Assembly: GCA_015660965.1 (NCBI GenBank)
Contig: JACTVG010000001.1
Location: 372,001-436,000 of the forward strand
Source: Methanoregulaceae archaeon
GTDB taxonomy: Archaea > Halobacteriota > Methanomicrobia > Methanomicrobiales > Methanospirillaceae
Reading direction: 5' to 3'
DNA length: 64,000 bases
In this document: piece after piece, positions 10,358-20,900 of the stretch
Layout: each line of letters begins with the position of its first letter
Numbering within the stretch: the stretch's first letter is position 1
Notes under the pieces: model-generated
What the model was told of the DNA's origin: nothing
Seen by the model: only the letters and a program-made list of their open reading frames with translations
The model's database searches: none
Translations under genes and position numbers: made by a program

Positions 10358-10552
10358 TTAACCTCCATGTGCTATACGGATGATCTGTATTTCATCATCA
10401 TTTCCTACAATCATATCTTCTGAAACCAAAGTGCCATTCCGTGATACGATGACTTCCAGAGGATTGATACCGAGATCTAAGAGAATTTGTTCGATAGATA
10501 CAGAAGTAAAATCAATAGTCTTAATGTTTTTATCTGGGAGGACAACTTTCAT
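10358..10552 (-). CDS. Small ubiquitin-like sulfur carrier (SAMP2/ThiS-like)
   Basis: This 64-residue beta-grasp protein begins MKVVLPDK and ends RIAHGG, with the terminal Gly-Gly needed for adenylation and thiocarboxylation. The motif DDEIQIIRIAHGG matches ThiS/SAMP tails. It precedes the tRNA thiolation gene by three bases, so it is probably its sulfur donor. It differs from the longer MoaD at 4466, and both may share the E1-like enzyme at 4741. Confidence 0.87.
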   Translation of the reverse strand: MKVVLPDKNIKTIDFTSVSIEQILLDLGINPLEVIVSRNGTLVSEDMIVGNDDEIQIIRIAHGG

Positions 10553-10712
10553 GTATTACTAGTAGGTTGGGGAGCACGTTTCTTAAACATCCCTGTTTTC
10601 AAGTCACTTGTATCCAACAACACCTTAATTACATGGTTAATTGATAATGAGAGAAGGCAGCTACAAAAGCGTATAAAGTGACCGCAATCCGGTGAAGGTC
10701 ATAGGCGATTTA

Positions 10713-11681
10713 ATGGACATCATAGAAACGAAGAACCTGACGAAGAACTATAATCACATTACCGCTGTCGATACCCTCAATCTGACTATCGGAGAAGGAG
10801 AGGTGTTTGGCTTACTTGGCCCGAACGGAGCAGGCAAAACAACAATCCTCATGATGCTAACTACCTTGGTCCCACCAACATCAGGGACAGCAATCGTGAA
10901 TAATTTTGACATTATTCACCAGCCTGACCAGGTTAGGAAATCGATCGGAATCGTGTTCCAGGATCCAAGTTCAGATGAAACGCTGACTGGGTATGAGAAC
11001 CTGAAACTTCACGGTCTGCTTTATGACATGCCCGGCGAGTTGAGAGAGAAAAGAATTAAAGAGGTGCTTGCGCTCGTCGAATTGACCGGCAGGAAAAACG
11101 ACGTGGTCAAGAAATATTCCGGCGGCATGCGGAGACGACTTGAGCTGGCACGGGGCCTGATGCATCACCCGAAGATTTTATTCCTAGATGAACCAACGCT
11201 CGGTCTGGATCCTCAAACCAGAGAACACATCTGGGAATACGTCAAAAAACTGGCAACGGAAAAGAAGATCACCATCATTATCACCACCCACTACATGGAC
11301 GAGGCCGATAAGCTCTGCGACCGGCTAGCAATTATCGACCAAGGGAAAATTGCAGTGCTTGGAGCACCGGACCAGCTGAAAAAGGATCTGGGCGGTGACA
11401 TAATCCGTTTGAGAGCCGAGAACGGTAATATTCAGGCTCTCGAGGGATTGGAATATGTAAAAAATATTCAAAGAATCGACAGTGAGATCAGTCTCACCGT
11501 CAAGGATGCCAGCCAGCACCTGCAGGAAATCCTCCAATACGCGGGGAAAGTAGAATCTGTCGAGATCCGCCCGCTTACCCTTGAGGATGTGTTCCTACAT
11601 TACACCGGCAAGGCCATACGGGAAGGTGCTCCGGAAGGCAGTTGGGCCGAGAAAGCGATGCATGCAGGGTCGAGAAAATGA
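10713..11681 (+). CDS. ABC transporter ATP-binding protein (DrrA/ABC-2 exporter type)
   Basis: The ATP-binding subunit of an ABC-2 exporter. It has Walker A GPNGAGKTT at about residues 36-44, the Q-loop in VFQDPSSDETL, the signature YSGGMRRRLELARGL, Walker B FLDEPTLGLDP and the H-loop TTHYMDEADKLCDR. The C-terminal region after residue 220 matches the DrrA-like accessory part. A GTG 21 bases upstream is an alternative start; the ATG at 10713 fits the family N-terminus (MDIIETKNLTKNY). Its stop overlaps the permease ATG, but that permease is frameshifted, so this ATPase may have lost its partner. Confidence 0.9.
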   Translation: MDIIETKNLTKNYNHITAVDTLNLTIGEGEVFGLLGPNGAGKTTILMMLTTLVPPTSGTAIVNNFDIIHQPDQVRKSIGIVFQDPSSDETLTGYENLKLHGLLYDMPGELREKRIKEVLALVELTGRKNDVVKKYSGGMRRRLELARGLMHHPKILFLDEPTLGLDPQTREHIWEYVKKLATEKKITIIITTHYMDEADKLCDRLAIIDQGKIAVLGAPDQLKKDLGGDIIRLRAENGNIQALEGLEYVKNIQRIDSEISLTVKDASQHLQEILQYAGKVESVEIRPLTLEDVFLHYTGKAIREGAPEGSWAEKAMHAGSRK

Positions 11682-12447
11682 GTGAACTCAAAGGAATCTA
11701 TGCACTGTGGTATCGGGAATTTAAGGTTTTCCAGAGAGAGAAGTCTAGAGTAGTGGCATCCATAGTCAATCCGTAATCTGGCTTTTGATCATTGGAGGCG
11801 GTCTAGGATCCGTGATATCCTTCGAAGGCGTGAATTATCTAACCTTTCTCTACCCGGGAATCCTCGTCCAATCACTTCTTTTTTCTGGAGTTTTTTTCGG
11901 TGTGTATATTGTATGGGACAAAAAAATTGATTTTCTGAAGGAAGTTCTTGTGTCACCGATGTCAAGGACAGGTATTTTCGTCGGTAAGATCCTCGGAGGA
12001 TCCACGGACACGCTCCTTCAATCAGTTATACTGCTCGTGATTGGTTACGTATTCATTGTAACCGGTATCATGGCAGGAATCACCTTCAGCCCGGTATCAG
12101 TCGCCATTTCATGTGCATTTTTATTCATGACGACGGTTGGGCTTGTCAGCATCGGTCTTATTATCGGATCCCAGATGGAAAGCCCAGAAGGGTTCCAGCT
12201 GGTTGGAAGCTTTCTGATATTCCCGATGTTCTTTCTCTCGGGTGCACTTTTTCCCATAGAAAATCTTCCTTCTTGGCTCGCCCCATTTGTGATACTTAAT
12301 CCCGCAACATATTCAGTCGACGGACTCCGGGGAACACTTATCGGGATGCATCGGTTCAACCTTGCATTCGATTTCCTTGTCATAAGCGTATTCTCGCTTG
12401 TTATGATTCTTATTGGGACGTATGCTTTCAAAAAGATGAAACTGTAA
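11678..12447 (+). pseudogene. ABC-2 type permease, frameshifted
   Basis: The ATG at 11678 overlaps the ATPase stop (ATGA) and reads a proper DrrB-like N-terminus, ending at TAA 11774-11776 just after SIVNP. From 11775 the next frame carries on at once with IWLLIIGGGLGS and continues for some 220 residues with six hydrophobic segments, LVSPMSRTGIFVGKILGG and FPMFFLSGALFPIENLP, all typical of ABC-2 permeases. CCGTTAATC would give an intact gene where CCGTAATC is read, so one T appears to be missing. This is either a true recent inactivation or a sequence error. Confidence 0.85.
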
Positions 12448-12528
12448 ACAGGATTTTCAAAATAGTCAAATGTCACCCACTCCCCTTATTTCAACTATAT
12501 TGCAGATGGTTCTGATAGTATTGTGAAT

Positions 12529-13245
12529 CTACCAATCTTTCTTCATTGCATCTGCTTTCATGTTTTTGGTCATTAACTCGATTGCATATCGAAGTGCTGT
12601 CCGTGGCATCACTTTTTTGTTGCGCATGACATATGCAAACACTTCATTCTGGTGATGCCGGCTGGCCTCTTTGAGCAGCCATCCGTATCCTTTCTGCACC
12701 ATATAATCGGTATCAGTCAGTAACCGGTCAGTGATTTCAAAAACATTATCCAGGTATTTTCCATGTTTTGCCGGGACGATCAGCGATACTGCTGACGCTC
12801 GTCTTACCCATCGATTCTTAGATTGTGTCCAGCGTTTCAGTTCGTCTATGGATTCTGGATATTTTTCGATAAAGTCCCCGATTGTGTGGTTGCAGAATCC
12901 GTCACACATGGCCCAATTTGAAATATAGGTCTCAATCCAACGCTTGAACACGCTGAGATCTATCGGTTCAAACCGGTCTTTTAAATGCGGGACCCAGAAC
13001 GAAACAACAAAGGCCTCTTCACAATAACCCGAACGGTATAGGTCTTCGCAAACCTGGAAAATTTCCTGTTTATCCTTGGATTTGACATTTTTCCAGTACT
13101 TCTGTGCGATCTTGCCGACAGTTCCCGTTTTCACACCGTAAAATTTTACTTCTTCCTTAAAAAACCGCTGGAAAGTCTTTTTCGTGGCGGGATCAGCTGC
13201 GTCGCGAAGTTCCGTTCGAATATGGGAGCTGATGTCAAAGCTCAT
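12529..13245 (-). CDS. DNA alkylation repair-like protein (AlkD, HEAT-like repeats)
   Basis: This 238-residue all-helical protein resembles the AlkD family of HEAT-repeat DNA glycosylases, which release N3/N7-alkylpurines. Supporting segments are the TKKTFQRFFKEEVKFYGVKT-like start, a YWKNV segment, SKNRWVRRASAVSLIVPAK and DTDYMVQKGYGWLLKEAS, the usual AlkD order. The start is set at ATG 13245; a longer frame upstream has an unusual His-rich leader. It stands alone between the ABC genes and nadA. Function is inferred from the fold family. Confidence 0.8.
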   Translation of the reverse strand: MSFDISSHIRTELRDAADPATKKTFQRFFKEEVKFYGVKTGTVGKIAQKYWKNVKSKDKQEIFQVCEDLYRSGYCEEAFVVSFWVPHLKDRFEPIDLSVFKRWIETYISNWAMCDGFCNHTIGDFIEKYPESIDELKRWTQSKNRWVRRASAVSLIVPAKHGKYLDNVFEITDRLLTDTDYMVQKGYGWLLKEASRHHQNEVFAYVMRNKKVMPRTALRYAIELMTKNMKADAMKKDW

Positions 13246-13424
13246 CGTGATATACGTTGAGTGTGGGAGGTTATGGGTATGGTGGTTAATGTCATGCATT
13301 ATGCTCGATAGATTACTATTAAAAAACAGTTAGGCAACGAAATGATTTCACATAATATGATTATCTAACGGCGACTATTTGATAAAAACGATCATAAATA
13401 TGGATGTACGGTGGATGAAGGGTG

Positions 13425-14330
13425 ATGGATACTCTAGCTCTACAAAATGAGATTTTACAATTGAAAAAAGAGCGGAACGCTATCATCCTTGCTCACAATT
13501 ACCAGATTCCAGAAGTACAGGATATCGCTGATATTACCGGTGATTCCTTGGAACTTTCCCGGGCAGCTGCGACTATGGGAGGAGATGTAATCGTGTTTTG
13601 CGGGGTTGATTTTATGGCGGAGACCGCTGCGATTCTCTCACCAAAAAAGAAGGTCTTACTTCCCGCTATAGATGCATGTTGTCCAATGGCCCAAATGATC
13701 ACGGCTAAGGAACTGAAACTGGTAAAGGATCGGTATCCAAAAGCAGCGGTTGTTTGTTATGTAAATACAACGGCAGAGGTCAAAGCGGAGAGCGATATTT
13801 GTTGCACATCATCCAATGCAGTAAAAGTGGTTAATTCAGTCAAGGAGCAACAGATCATCTTCGTACCTGATCGGAACCTTGCCCTTTATGTAGCTCGGTT
13901 CAGTAAAAAAGAAATTTTGCCTTGGGAAGGGTTTTGTATTGTGCATGATCAAATTATGCCAGAACACGTTGATAAGGCAAAACAGATCCATCCAGAAGCA
14001 GTTCTTCTTGTGCACCCAGAATGCCGCCCTGAAGTAATCGATCGGGCCGATGAAGTTGCGAGCACATCCGGAATTATTAAGCACGTATGCACATCTCAAA
14101 AAAACGAATTTATTATTGGGACTGAAGTTGGGATCCTGCATCGGATTAAACGCGAATGCCCCACTAAATTGTGTTACCCGCTTTCTGAAATGGCACTCTG
14201 CCGAAATATGAAAAAAACAGATCTCATTAAGGTCCGTGATTCACTCAAGTCCCTTGAGCCCCGCATCACAGTACCAGAAGAAATTGCCGATAAGGCAAGA
14301 CGTGCTATTAATCGGATGTTAGATGTGTAA
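13425..14330 (+). CDS. nadA: Quinolinate synthase NadA
   Basis: The 301-residue [4Fe-4S] enzyme condenses iminoaspartate with dihydroxyacetone phosphate to give quinolinate in NAD synthesis. Motifs include IILAHNYQIPEVQDIAD, GDSLELSR, the cluster-region cysteines in DACCPMAQMI and DICCTSSNAV, VHPECRPEV, and CPTKLCYPLSEMALC. The ATG at 13425 is taken; a GTG one codon earlier is also possible. The usual partner nadB/aspartate dehydrogenase and nadC are not adjacent here. Confidence 0.95.
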   Translation: MDTLALQNEILQLKKERNAIILAHNYQIPEVQDIADITGDSLELSRAAATMGGDVIVFCGVDFMAETAAILSPKKKVLLPAIDACCPMAQMITAKELKLVKDRYPKAAVVCYVNTTAEVKAESDICCTSSNAVKVVNSVKEQQIIFVPDRNLALYVARFSKKEILPWEGFCIVHDQIMPEHVDKAKQIHPEAVLLVHPECRPEVIDRADEVASTSGIIKHVCTSQKNEFIIGTEVGILHRIKRECPTKLCYPLSEMALCRNMKKTDLIKVRDSLKSLEPRITVPEEIADKARRAINRMLDV

Positions 14331-14368
14331 TATTGGTCGTCAAAACTTAGATTTTACAAAAGAAAAAA

Positions 14369-14746
14369 TTAGATCTTTTTTGAAGTGTCGCCTTTCATTA
14401 CATATTTTACAGTAAGGAAAACGACTAATGCTATAATTAAAAAGTCGATAACAGCACCTACAAAATCACCAAGTAAGAACTTAATAGGACCTATCTGAAA
14501 TATGGAAGTTCTCCAATCACCTTGCGGCATTAGGACAGCTATGATTGGCATGACGACATCCTGAACCGCTGCAGTGACAAGCTTTGAAGCTGCAGCACCA
14601 ATCACGAACGCAATAGCAAGTCCTATGACTTGGTACTTTTTTAAAAATTCTAGAAATTCCTCTTGAAAACCTTGAGCACCACGGGTCAGTCCCTTTACAC
14701 CTTCTTCAACAGTTTTTTCCGCTTGTTTAAGATCTTTATCTACCAT
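14369..14746 (-). CDS. mscL: Large-conductance mechanosensitive channel MscL
   Basis: This pentameric channel opens under membrane tension to release solutes during osmotic downshock. The 125-residue protein has an amphipathic N-terminal helix, TM1 (VIGLAIAFVIGAAASKLV), the DVVMPIIAVL pore-following segment and TM2 (VIDFLIIALVVFLTVKYV), in the expected order. The ATG at 14746 is favoured by AGGTG nine bases upstream. It has a longer N-terminus than the E. coli channel (about 35 residues before TM1). Confidence 0.9.
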   Translation of the reverse strand: MVDKDLKQAEKTVEEGVKGLTRGAQGFQEEFLEFLKKYQVIGLAIAFVIGAAASKLVTAAVQDVVMPIIAVLMPQGDWRTSIFQIGPIKFLLGDFVGAVIDFLIIALVVFLTVKYVMKGDTSKKI

Positions 14747-14943
14747 GACTTTCATCACCTAAGCGTGAACGCGAGGTGCGTACGCTGATAGTTGACTGAT
14801 TGGTTCCCGGACTAAAATATTTTATTTTGTGATTCTTGATGAGATTTTTTGAAGTGTAGGTTGCATTTCTCACATTGGTATATAATGCCACGATGTGATT
14901 TTGTGGTGAACAATCCAAAATGAGGGATAAGAACCTAATCCTA

Positions 14944-17900
14944 TCACTGCTTTAATAAGCGTATCATCTCATTTTTCATCCGTTGAACTTTCTCATCATG
15001 CGGGTTCAATGCGAGGACCCGGTTATAAGCTGCGAGAGCCTCTCGATATCTCCCAAGCATTTGAAGAGCAATACCTTTATTGACCCATGAATTCGCATCA
15101 CTCTGATCAAGCGTGATTGCACGATCGAATGCAACAAGTGCCTCTGCATGTCGCTGGAGTTCACCAAGTACAGAACCTTTATAGAACCATCCTTTTTTAT
15201 TGGTTGGTTCGATGGAAAGTCCCCGATCATACGAAGCGATCGCCTCATCGAATCGAGAGATTTTCTTGAGTGCTGATCCGCGGTTGATCCATCCAACTGC
15301 GTTATTGGGATCGAGCGATAGTGCATGGTCATACGCCTCAACCGCTTCCGCATGCATGTTAATCCTATTCAATGCGGATCCTTTATTGATCCAAGAAGCG
15401 GCATCATATGGATTGATAGAGAGTGCACTGTTATATGCGTCAATCGCTTCTTCAAAGCGCCCGAGCTTAGTTAGTGCATTACCTTTGTTGAACCATGTAT
15501 CTGCATCATTCGGGTTGATTGAAATAGCACGGTCATAGGCTGCAATTGCCTCTTCATGTTTACCGAGACGGTTCAGTGCGGATCCCTTGTTGTTCCAAGC
15601 ACTCGCATCACTCTCGTTGATGGCAAGTGATCGCTCAAGAGCAGTTAGCGCTTCACTTGGACGTCCAAGCCGGTTGAGTGCATTACCTTTGTTATACCAA
15701 ACATCAGCATCATCTGACTTGATGGCGAGTGCACGGTCATATGCAGCAATCGCCTCTTCAAACCTCCCAAGCTTATGCAGTGCCAAACCTTTGTTTTTCC
15801 ACCCTACGGGATGATTCGGGTGACGCGCGAGTGCCTGCTCGTACGCAGCGATTGCTTCTTCATGTCTGCCAAGCCGATGAAGTGCATTACCTTTGTTGTT
15901 CCAACCACCTGCATGCTCTGGATCAAGAGCAAGAGCACGATCATAGGCATCTACTGCTTCTTCAAACCGTCCCAGCTTGTGAAGAGCAACTCCTTTGTTC
16001 TTCCAGCCAGTTGGATGCGATGGGTCAAGAGTAAGAGCTTTTTCATATGCGACAACGGCCTCCTCATGTTTCCCGAGCTTATCGAGAATTGATCCTTTGG
16101 TATTCCATACATCTGCATCATCGGGGTTGATGGCAAGAGCACGGTCGAGTGCGGGTATTGCATTTGCAGGTTTGTCTGAAGCAATTAAAGCGAGTGCTTT
16201 ATTCTGCCATACCTCACCATCGTCGGGTTTAATGGCAAGGGCCCGGTCATATGATTCTGTCGCTTCCTCAAACCGTTTTAAATCAGTTAGTACGTTACCT
16301 TTGTTGAACCAAGTATTGGCGTCTTTTGGGTTAATTTCGAGTGATTTCTCATATGCAACGAGGGCATCATCATACCGGCCGGTCATTGTAAGTGCAGTTC
16401 CCTTACTATTCCAAGCAATTGCATCATCTTGATTAATTGCGAGAATGTTGTCAAGAGCGGTTATGGCATCTTCAGGTTTTCCGAGGCGGATCAACGTAAT
16501 CCCACGATTGTGGAGAGCTCCTAAATCATTGGGATTTATTGAGAGAACTTGATCGAACGCAGAAATAGCCTCATCAAAACTCCCTAAACGCAATAGGCAG
16601 ATCCCTTTGCTATACCAGACGTCAGAATCTTCTGGAAGGCTCTTAAGGGCACTGTCATATAGATCAATTGCCTCTCTAAGTTTGCCGATCTGTTCGAGTG
16701 CAGATCCTTTATTGGTGAGGATGACTGGATCGTTTGCGTCGATTTCAAGAGCACCATCAAATACTGAAACTGCCTCGTCAAATCGTTTAAGCCCTACAAG
16801 TGCCGATCCCTGACCATTCCACGCAGCTATCCGGCCTGGATCAATTGCGACTGCTCGTTCGTACGCAGCAAGAGCATCATGATATTCCCCAAGATCAAAA
16901 AGGGTATTCCCCTTCTCGTACCAAGCATTCGCATTGCTGGAATCAAGTGCTAAACCACTTTCATATGCACTTACGGCATCACTGAACCTATGGAGTTTGG
17001 AGAGAGCATCTGCCTTACCGAACCAGGTTTTAGAACTCCGTCCATCGATAGCAAGAGTTGCATCAAAGGCCGCCACAGCTTCCTCATATTTTTTGAGTTC
17101 AATAAAAGCAGATCCCTTACCGAACCATGCATCAACATGGTTAGGTTCGATTGAGAGAGCCCGGTTATATGCGGAAATTGCCTCTTCAAAGTGTCCCATC
17201 CTAGTGAGTATATCTCCTTTTTCAAACCATGCATTGGCATGCTTCTGATTGAGGTCGATTGCATGGTCGAGTGCCTGAAGGGCTTCTTCCAACTTTTTGA
17301 GATTGTGGAGTGCTGAACCCTTATTGAACCAAATATCAGCATTACCCGCATCAAGAGAGATACCTTGATCAAATGCTGTAACAGCTTCTTCATCCCGACC
17401 CTTTGTTCTCAAGCAGGTGCCTTTATTATACCAAACAGAAGCATTTTTTGGATTGATTGCTAGTGATCGATCAAAAGCTTCGATTGCCTCGTCATATCTA
17501 CCTAGTTTGATTAATGTGTCCCCACGGCTATTCCATGCATCTGGATTATTAGGTGAGATTTTGATAGTACGATCAAATGCTTCAAGAGCATCATCGTAGC
17601 GTTCGAGATTATTGAGAGCAACACCGCGATTAAACCAGAGAACCGGGTCTTCTGGTTCAATCGCAAGTCCTTTGTCAAAAGAATCGATGGATTCAGGATA
17701 ACGTCCGAGAATAGTTAGGATAGTCCCACGGCTGTTCCAAATTGCGGCATTTTCTGGATCAATGCCAATGGCATGGTCGTAGGATTCAAGTGCTTCTTGG
17801 AATTGTTTGAACTCAGTGAGTGCGTTACCCTGTAAGTTCCAGATATATGCATTCTGTGGGTTGATTGCAAGTGCACGATTGTATTCGCCGATCGATTCTT

Positions 17901-20900
17901 CTGTTCTTTCAAGGTTCTTCAATGCTTGACCTTTGATAGCATGGGCATTTGCATTTGTATCGTCAATCGCAAGCCCGCGGTCAATTGCTGCAATAGCTTC
18001 GCGAGCACGGCCCAGAGAAAAAAGGATTGAACCCTTTGAGAACCAGGTGACTGCTGATTGGGGATCGAGAGTTGTTATATGATCATAGGCGTCAATTGCC
18101 TCTGGGAGTTTCCCGATATTTTTCAGTATTGCTGCTTTTGCATTCCAAATGGAGATATCATTCGGGACAAGTACTATGGCATGCTCATATGCATCAAGTG
18201 CTTCAGAAAACCTCTGCTGGGCTTCAAGCGCTTTACCTTTCGTGAGCCAGAGATGGACATTGTCTGGTTCATTTGAAAGACAATGATCAAAAGCATCGAT
18301 AGCTTCATTGTATTGTTTAAGATCGAGAAATGCTATTCCCAGACTTGACCATGCATCAGAATAAGAGGGGCGATATTCAATTGCTTTCTTATACGCATTG
18401 ATTGCGTCATCATGACGGTTGATTTTATCAAGCACTCGTCCCTTGCTATACCAAGCCTCGGCATAGGTAGGTTGGATTGTGATAGCAGTTTCATAAGCTG
18501 ATATTGCATCTTCCTCTTGTCCAAGAGCATCAAGTGCGTGTCCTTTGTTGAACCATGCAAGGGCGTATGATGGAGCCATATTGATGGCTACATCGAGTGC
18601 TGAGATCGCCCGTTCATGTTTCCCGAGATTAATTAATACCGAAGCCTTGTTAATCCAAACAATTGCATTGTTAGGGTCGAGTGCCAAAGATTTATCGTAG
18701 GCTTCAATAGCTTCATCATAGCGTCCGAGTTCGTTCAATGCCGAAGCCTTGTTATTCCAAGATACATGATCTGCCGGATTAAGTGTGAGAGCGCTTGTAT
18801 ATGCCCGAATTGCCTCTTCATGATTATCCTTGTTGCTTAGGGCATTCCCCTTTTCAGCCCATCCTTCTGCATAAGTAGGATCAAGTGCAAGCACTTTGTC
18901 ATAAGCTTCCAAGGCTGCATCATAGTTTCCGGTTGACTGCAAAGCTCGACCTTTCATAAATAGTGTTGAAACACTATTCGGTTGTAGTGTTAATGAACGA
19001 TCGAGTGCTGTAACCGCCTCGGTTGGGCGCCCAAGTTTTACAAGTAGTTCCCCCTTCGTTGCCCATGCTTGTGCATTTCCAGGAACAAGAGTAAGTACGC
19101 GATCGAACACAGCAACCGCATCTTCGTATTTTCCGATAGCAGTTAGTGCATTACCTTTGCCAAACCAGGCCGTTGCATCATTGGGCTGTAGATCATTTAC
19201 CCGATCATAGGCTGAAATTGCATCAGCATATTGCTGTAGATTAAAAAGTGATTCGCCAAGATTTTTCCAAATTGTAGGATTATCAGGATCGAGAGCAATC
19301 GCTTTATTGAAGGAATCCACCGCTTCATCAAGTCTATTAATTGTTCGAAGGACAACCCCAAGCTGGTTCCAACCATCTGAAAAGTCAGGTTCAAATCTCA
19401 ATCCATGATTAAGGGCATCGACTGCCTCTTCATTTTTGCCAATGGCTGCTAGTGAGGTACCTTTCCCAAACCAAGCATGTCCATAATCCGACCGGATCGA
19501 AATTGCCCTTTCAAATGCTGAAAATGCATCCTCAAATTTTTGTAGTTTTAAAAGTGTAGATCCTTTGCTGTACCAAACAATAGGATCTTGAGGATTTAAC
19601 GCAATTGAACGATCATAAGCATCAACCACCTCATCATAGCGTCCGAGTTCAGAGAGAACATTGCCTTTATTCGTCCATGCAAGAGTAAAATCGGGACGGA
19701 GTTCATTTGCTTTCTCAAACGCGAAAATAGCCTCTTTATGCATTCCAAAGTTACTTAATGCAAGGCCTCGGTTATTCCAAATCACTGCATCTTGAGGATC
19801 GAGATCAAGGGCTTTTTGGTAGGAAGCGATGGCTTGCTCGTAATTACCAAGTTCCTTTAGGGCTGAACCTTTCTCGTTCCATAAAATAGCGTCATCGGCT
19901 TTTTCATCAATTGCATGGTCAAAGGATTCGATCGCTTCGTCAAATCTTCCGATCTTACCCAGTATGATGCCCCGATTCTTCCATGTAGTACCATCATGGG
20001 GATCGATTTCTATTGCGTGATTACATGCATCGAGTGCATCCTGAAATCTATTGACTCGAATTAGGAGATACCCTTTGATTGCCCAGGCCCGAGAATCTTC
20101 AGGCTCGAGCGTAAGTACTCTATTAATGGATTCAAGTGCCCCATCATTTTGGTTAAGAGAAACGAGAATCAGTCCCTTATTAAACCACGCAACAGAATCA
20201 CGAGGATCAATTTTGATGGCTCTCTCATACGACTCGATTGCTTCATCGACACGTCCAAGTTTATTGAGTGCTCCACCTCGATTACACCAAATAATAGCAT
20301 CATTTGGATTAATTTCAAGCGCTTTATTATATGATGCGAGTGCCTCACCATGATGTCCAAGTCTATCAAGTGCCGTACCTTTGTTGTTCCAGATAATCGG
20401 GTCGTTAGAATCTAGAGCAAGTGCTTTATCATAGGCTTCGATCGCTTCCTCAAATTTTCCTAATGGGAGAAGGGCGAGCCCTTTGTTGTGCCAACTTACA
20501 GCATCTTCGGTAACCGGGATGGCTATCGTTTCAATTTCAGGTTCTGTTTCAATCGTAGGTTCTTTTTCGAGAACAGGTCCAGTCTCAAAAGATGGTTCTG
20601 AAATAGTTACTTCAACTGATTTTACTGGTTTTTCTAATTTTTCCGGTACAGTTGGCACAACAACTTCCTGCTTCCAAATCTCCTCAAATTTGGGATCGAG
20701 CGCTACTGAAGTCTCGTATGCACTCTGTGCTCTCTCGTTTTGTCCCAAATCACGCAGGATTTCAGCTTTAGCAAACCATGCTGCAGCAAAATTCGGTCGA
20801 TGGGCGATCGCTTGATCAAAAGCGTCGGTTGCTTCTTCTGTTTTTCCGATGTGCTGAAGCACCAATCCCTTTCCATTCCATGCATCTGCATTCTTGGGAT

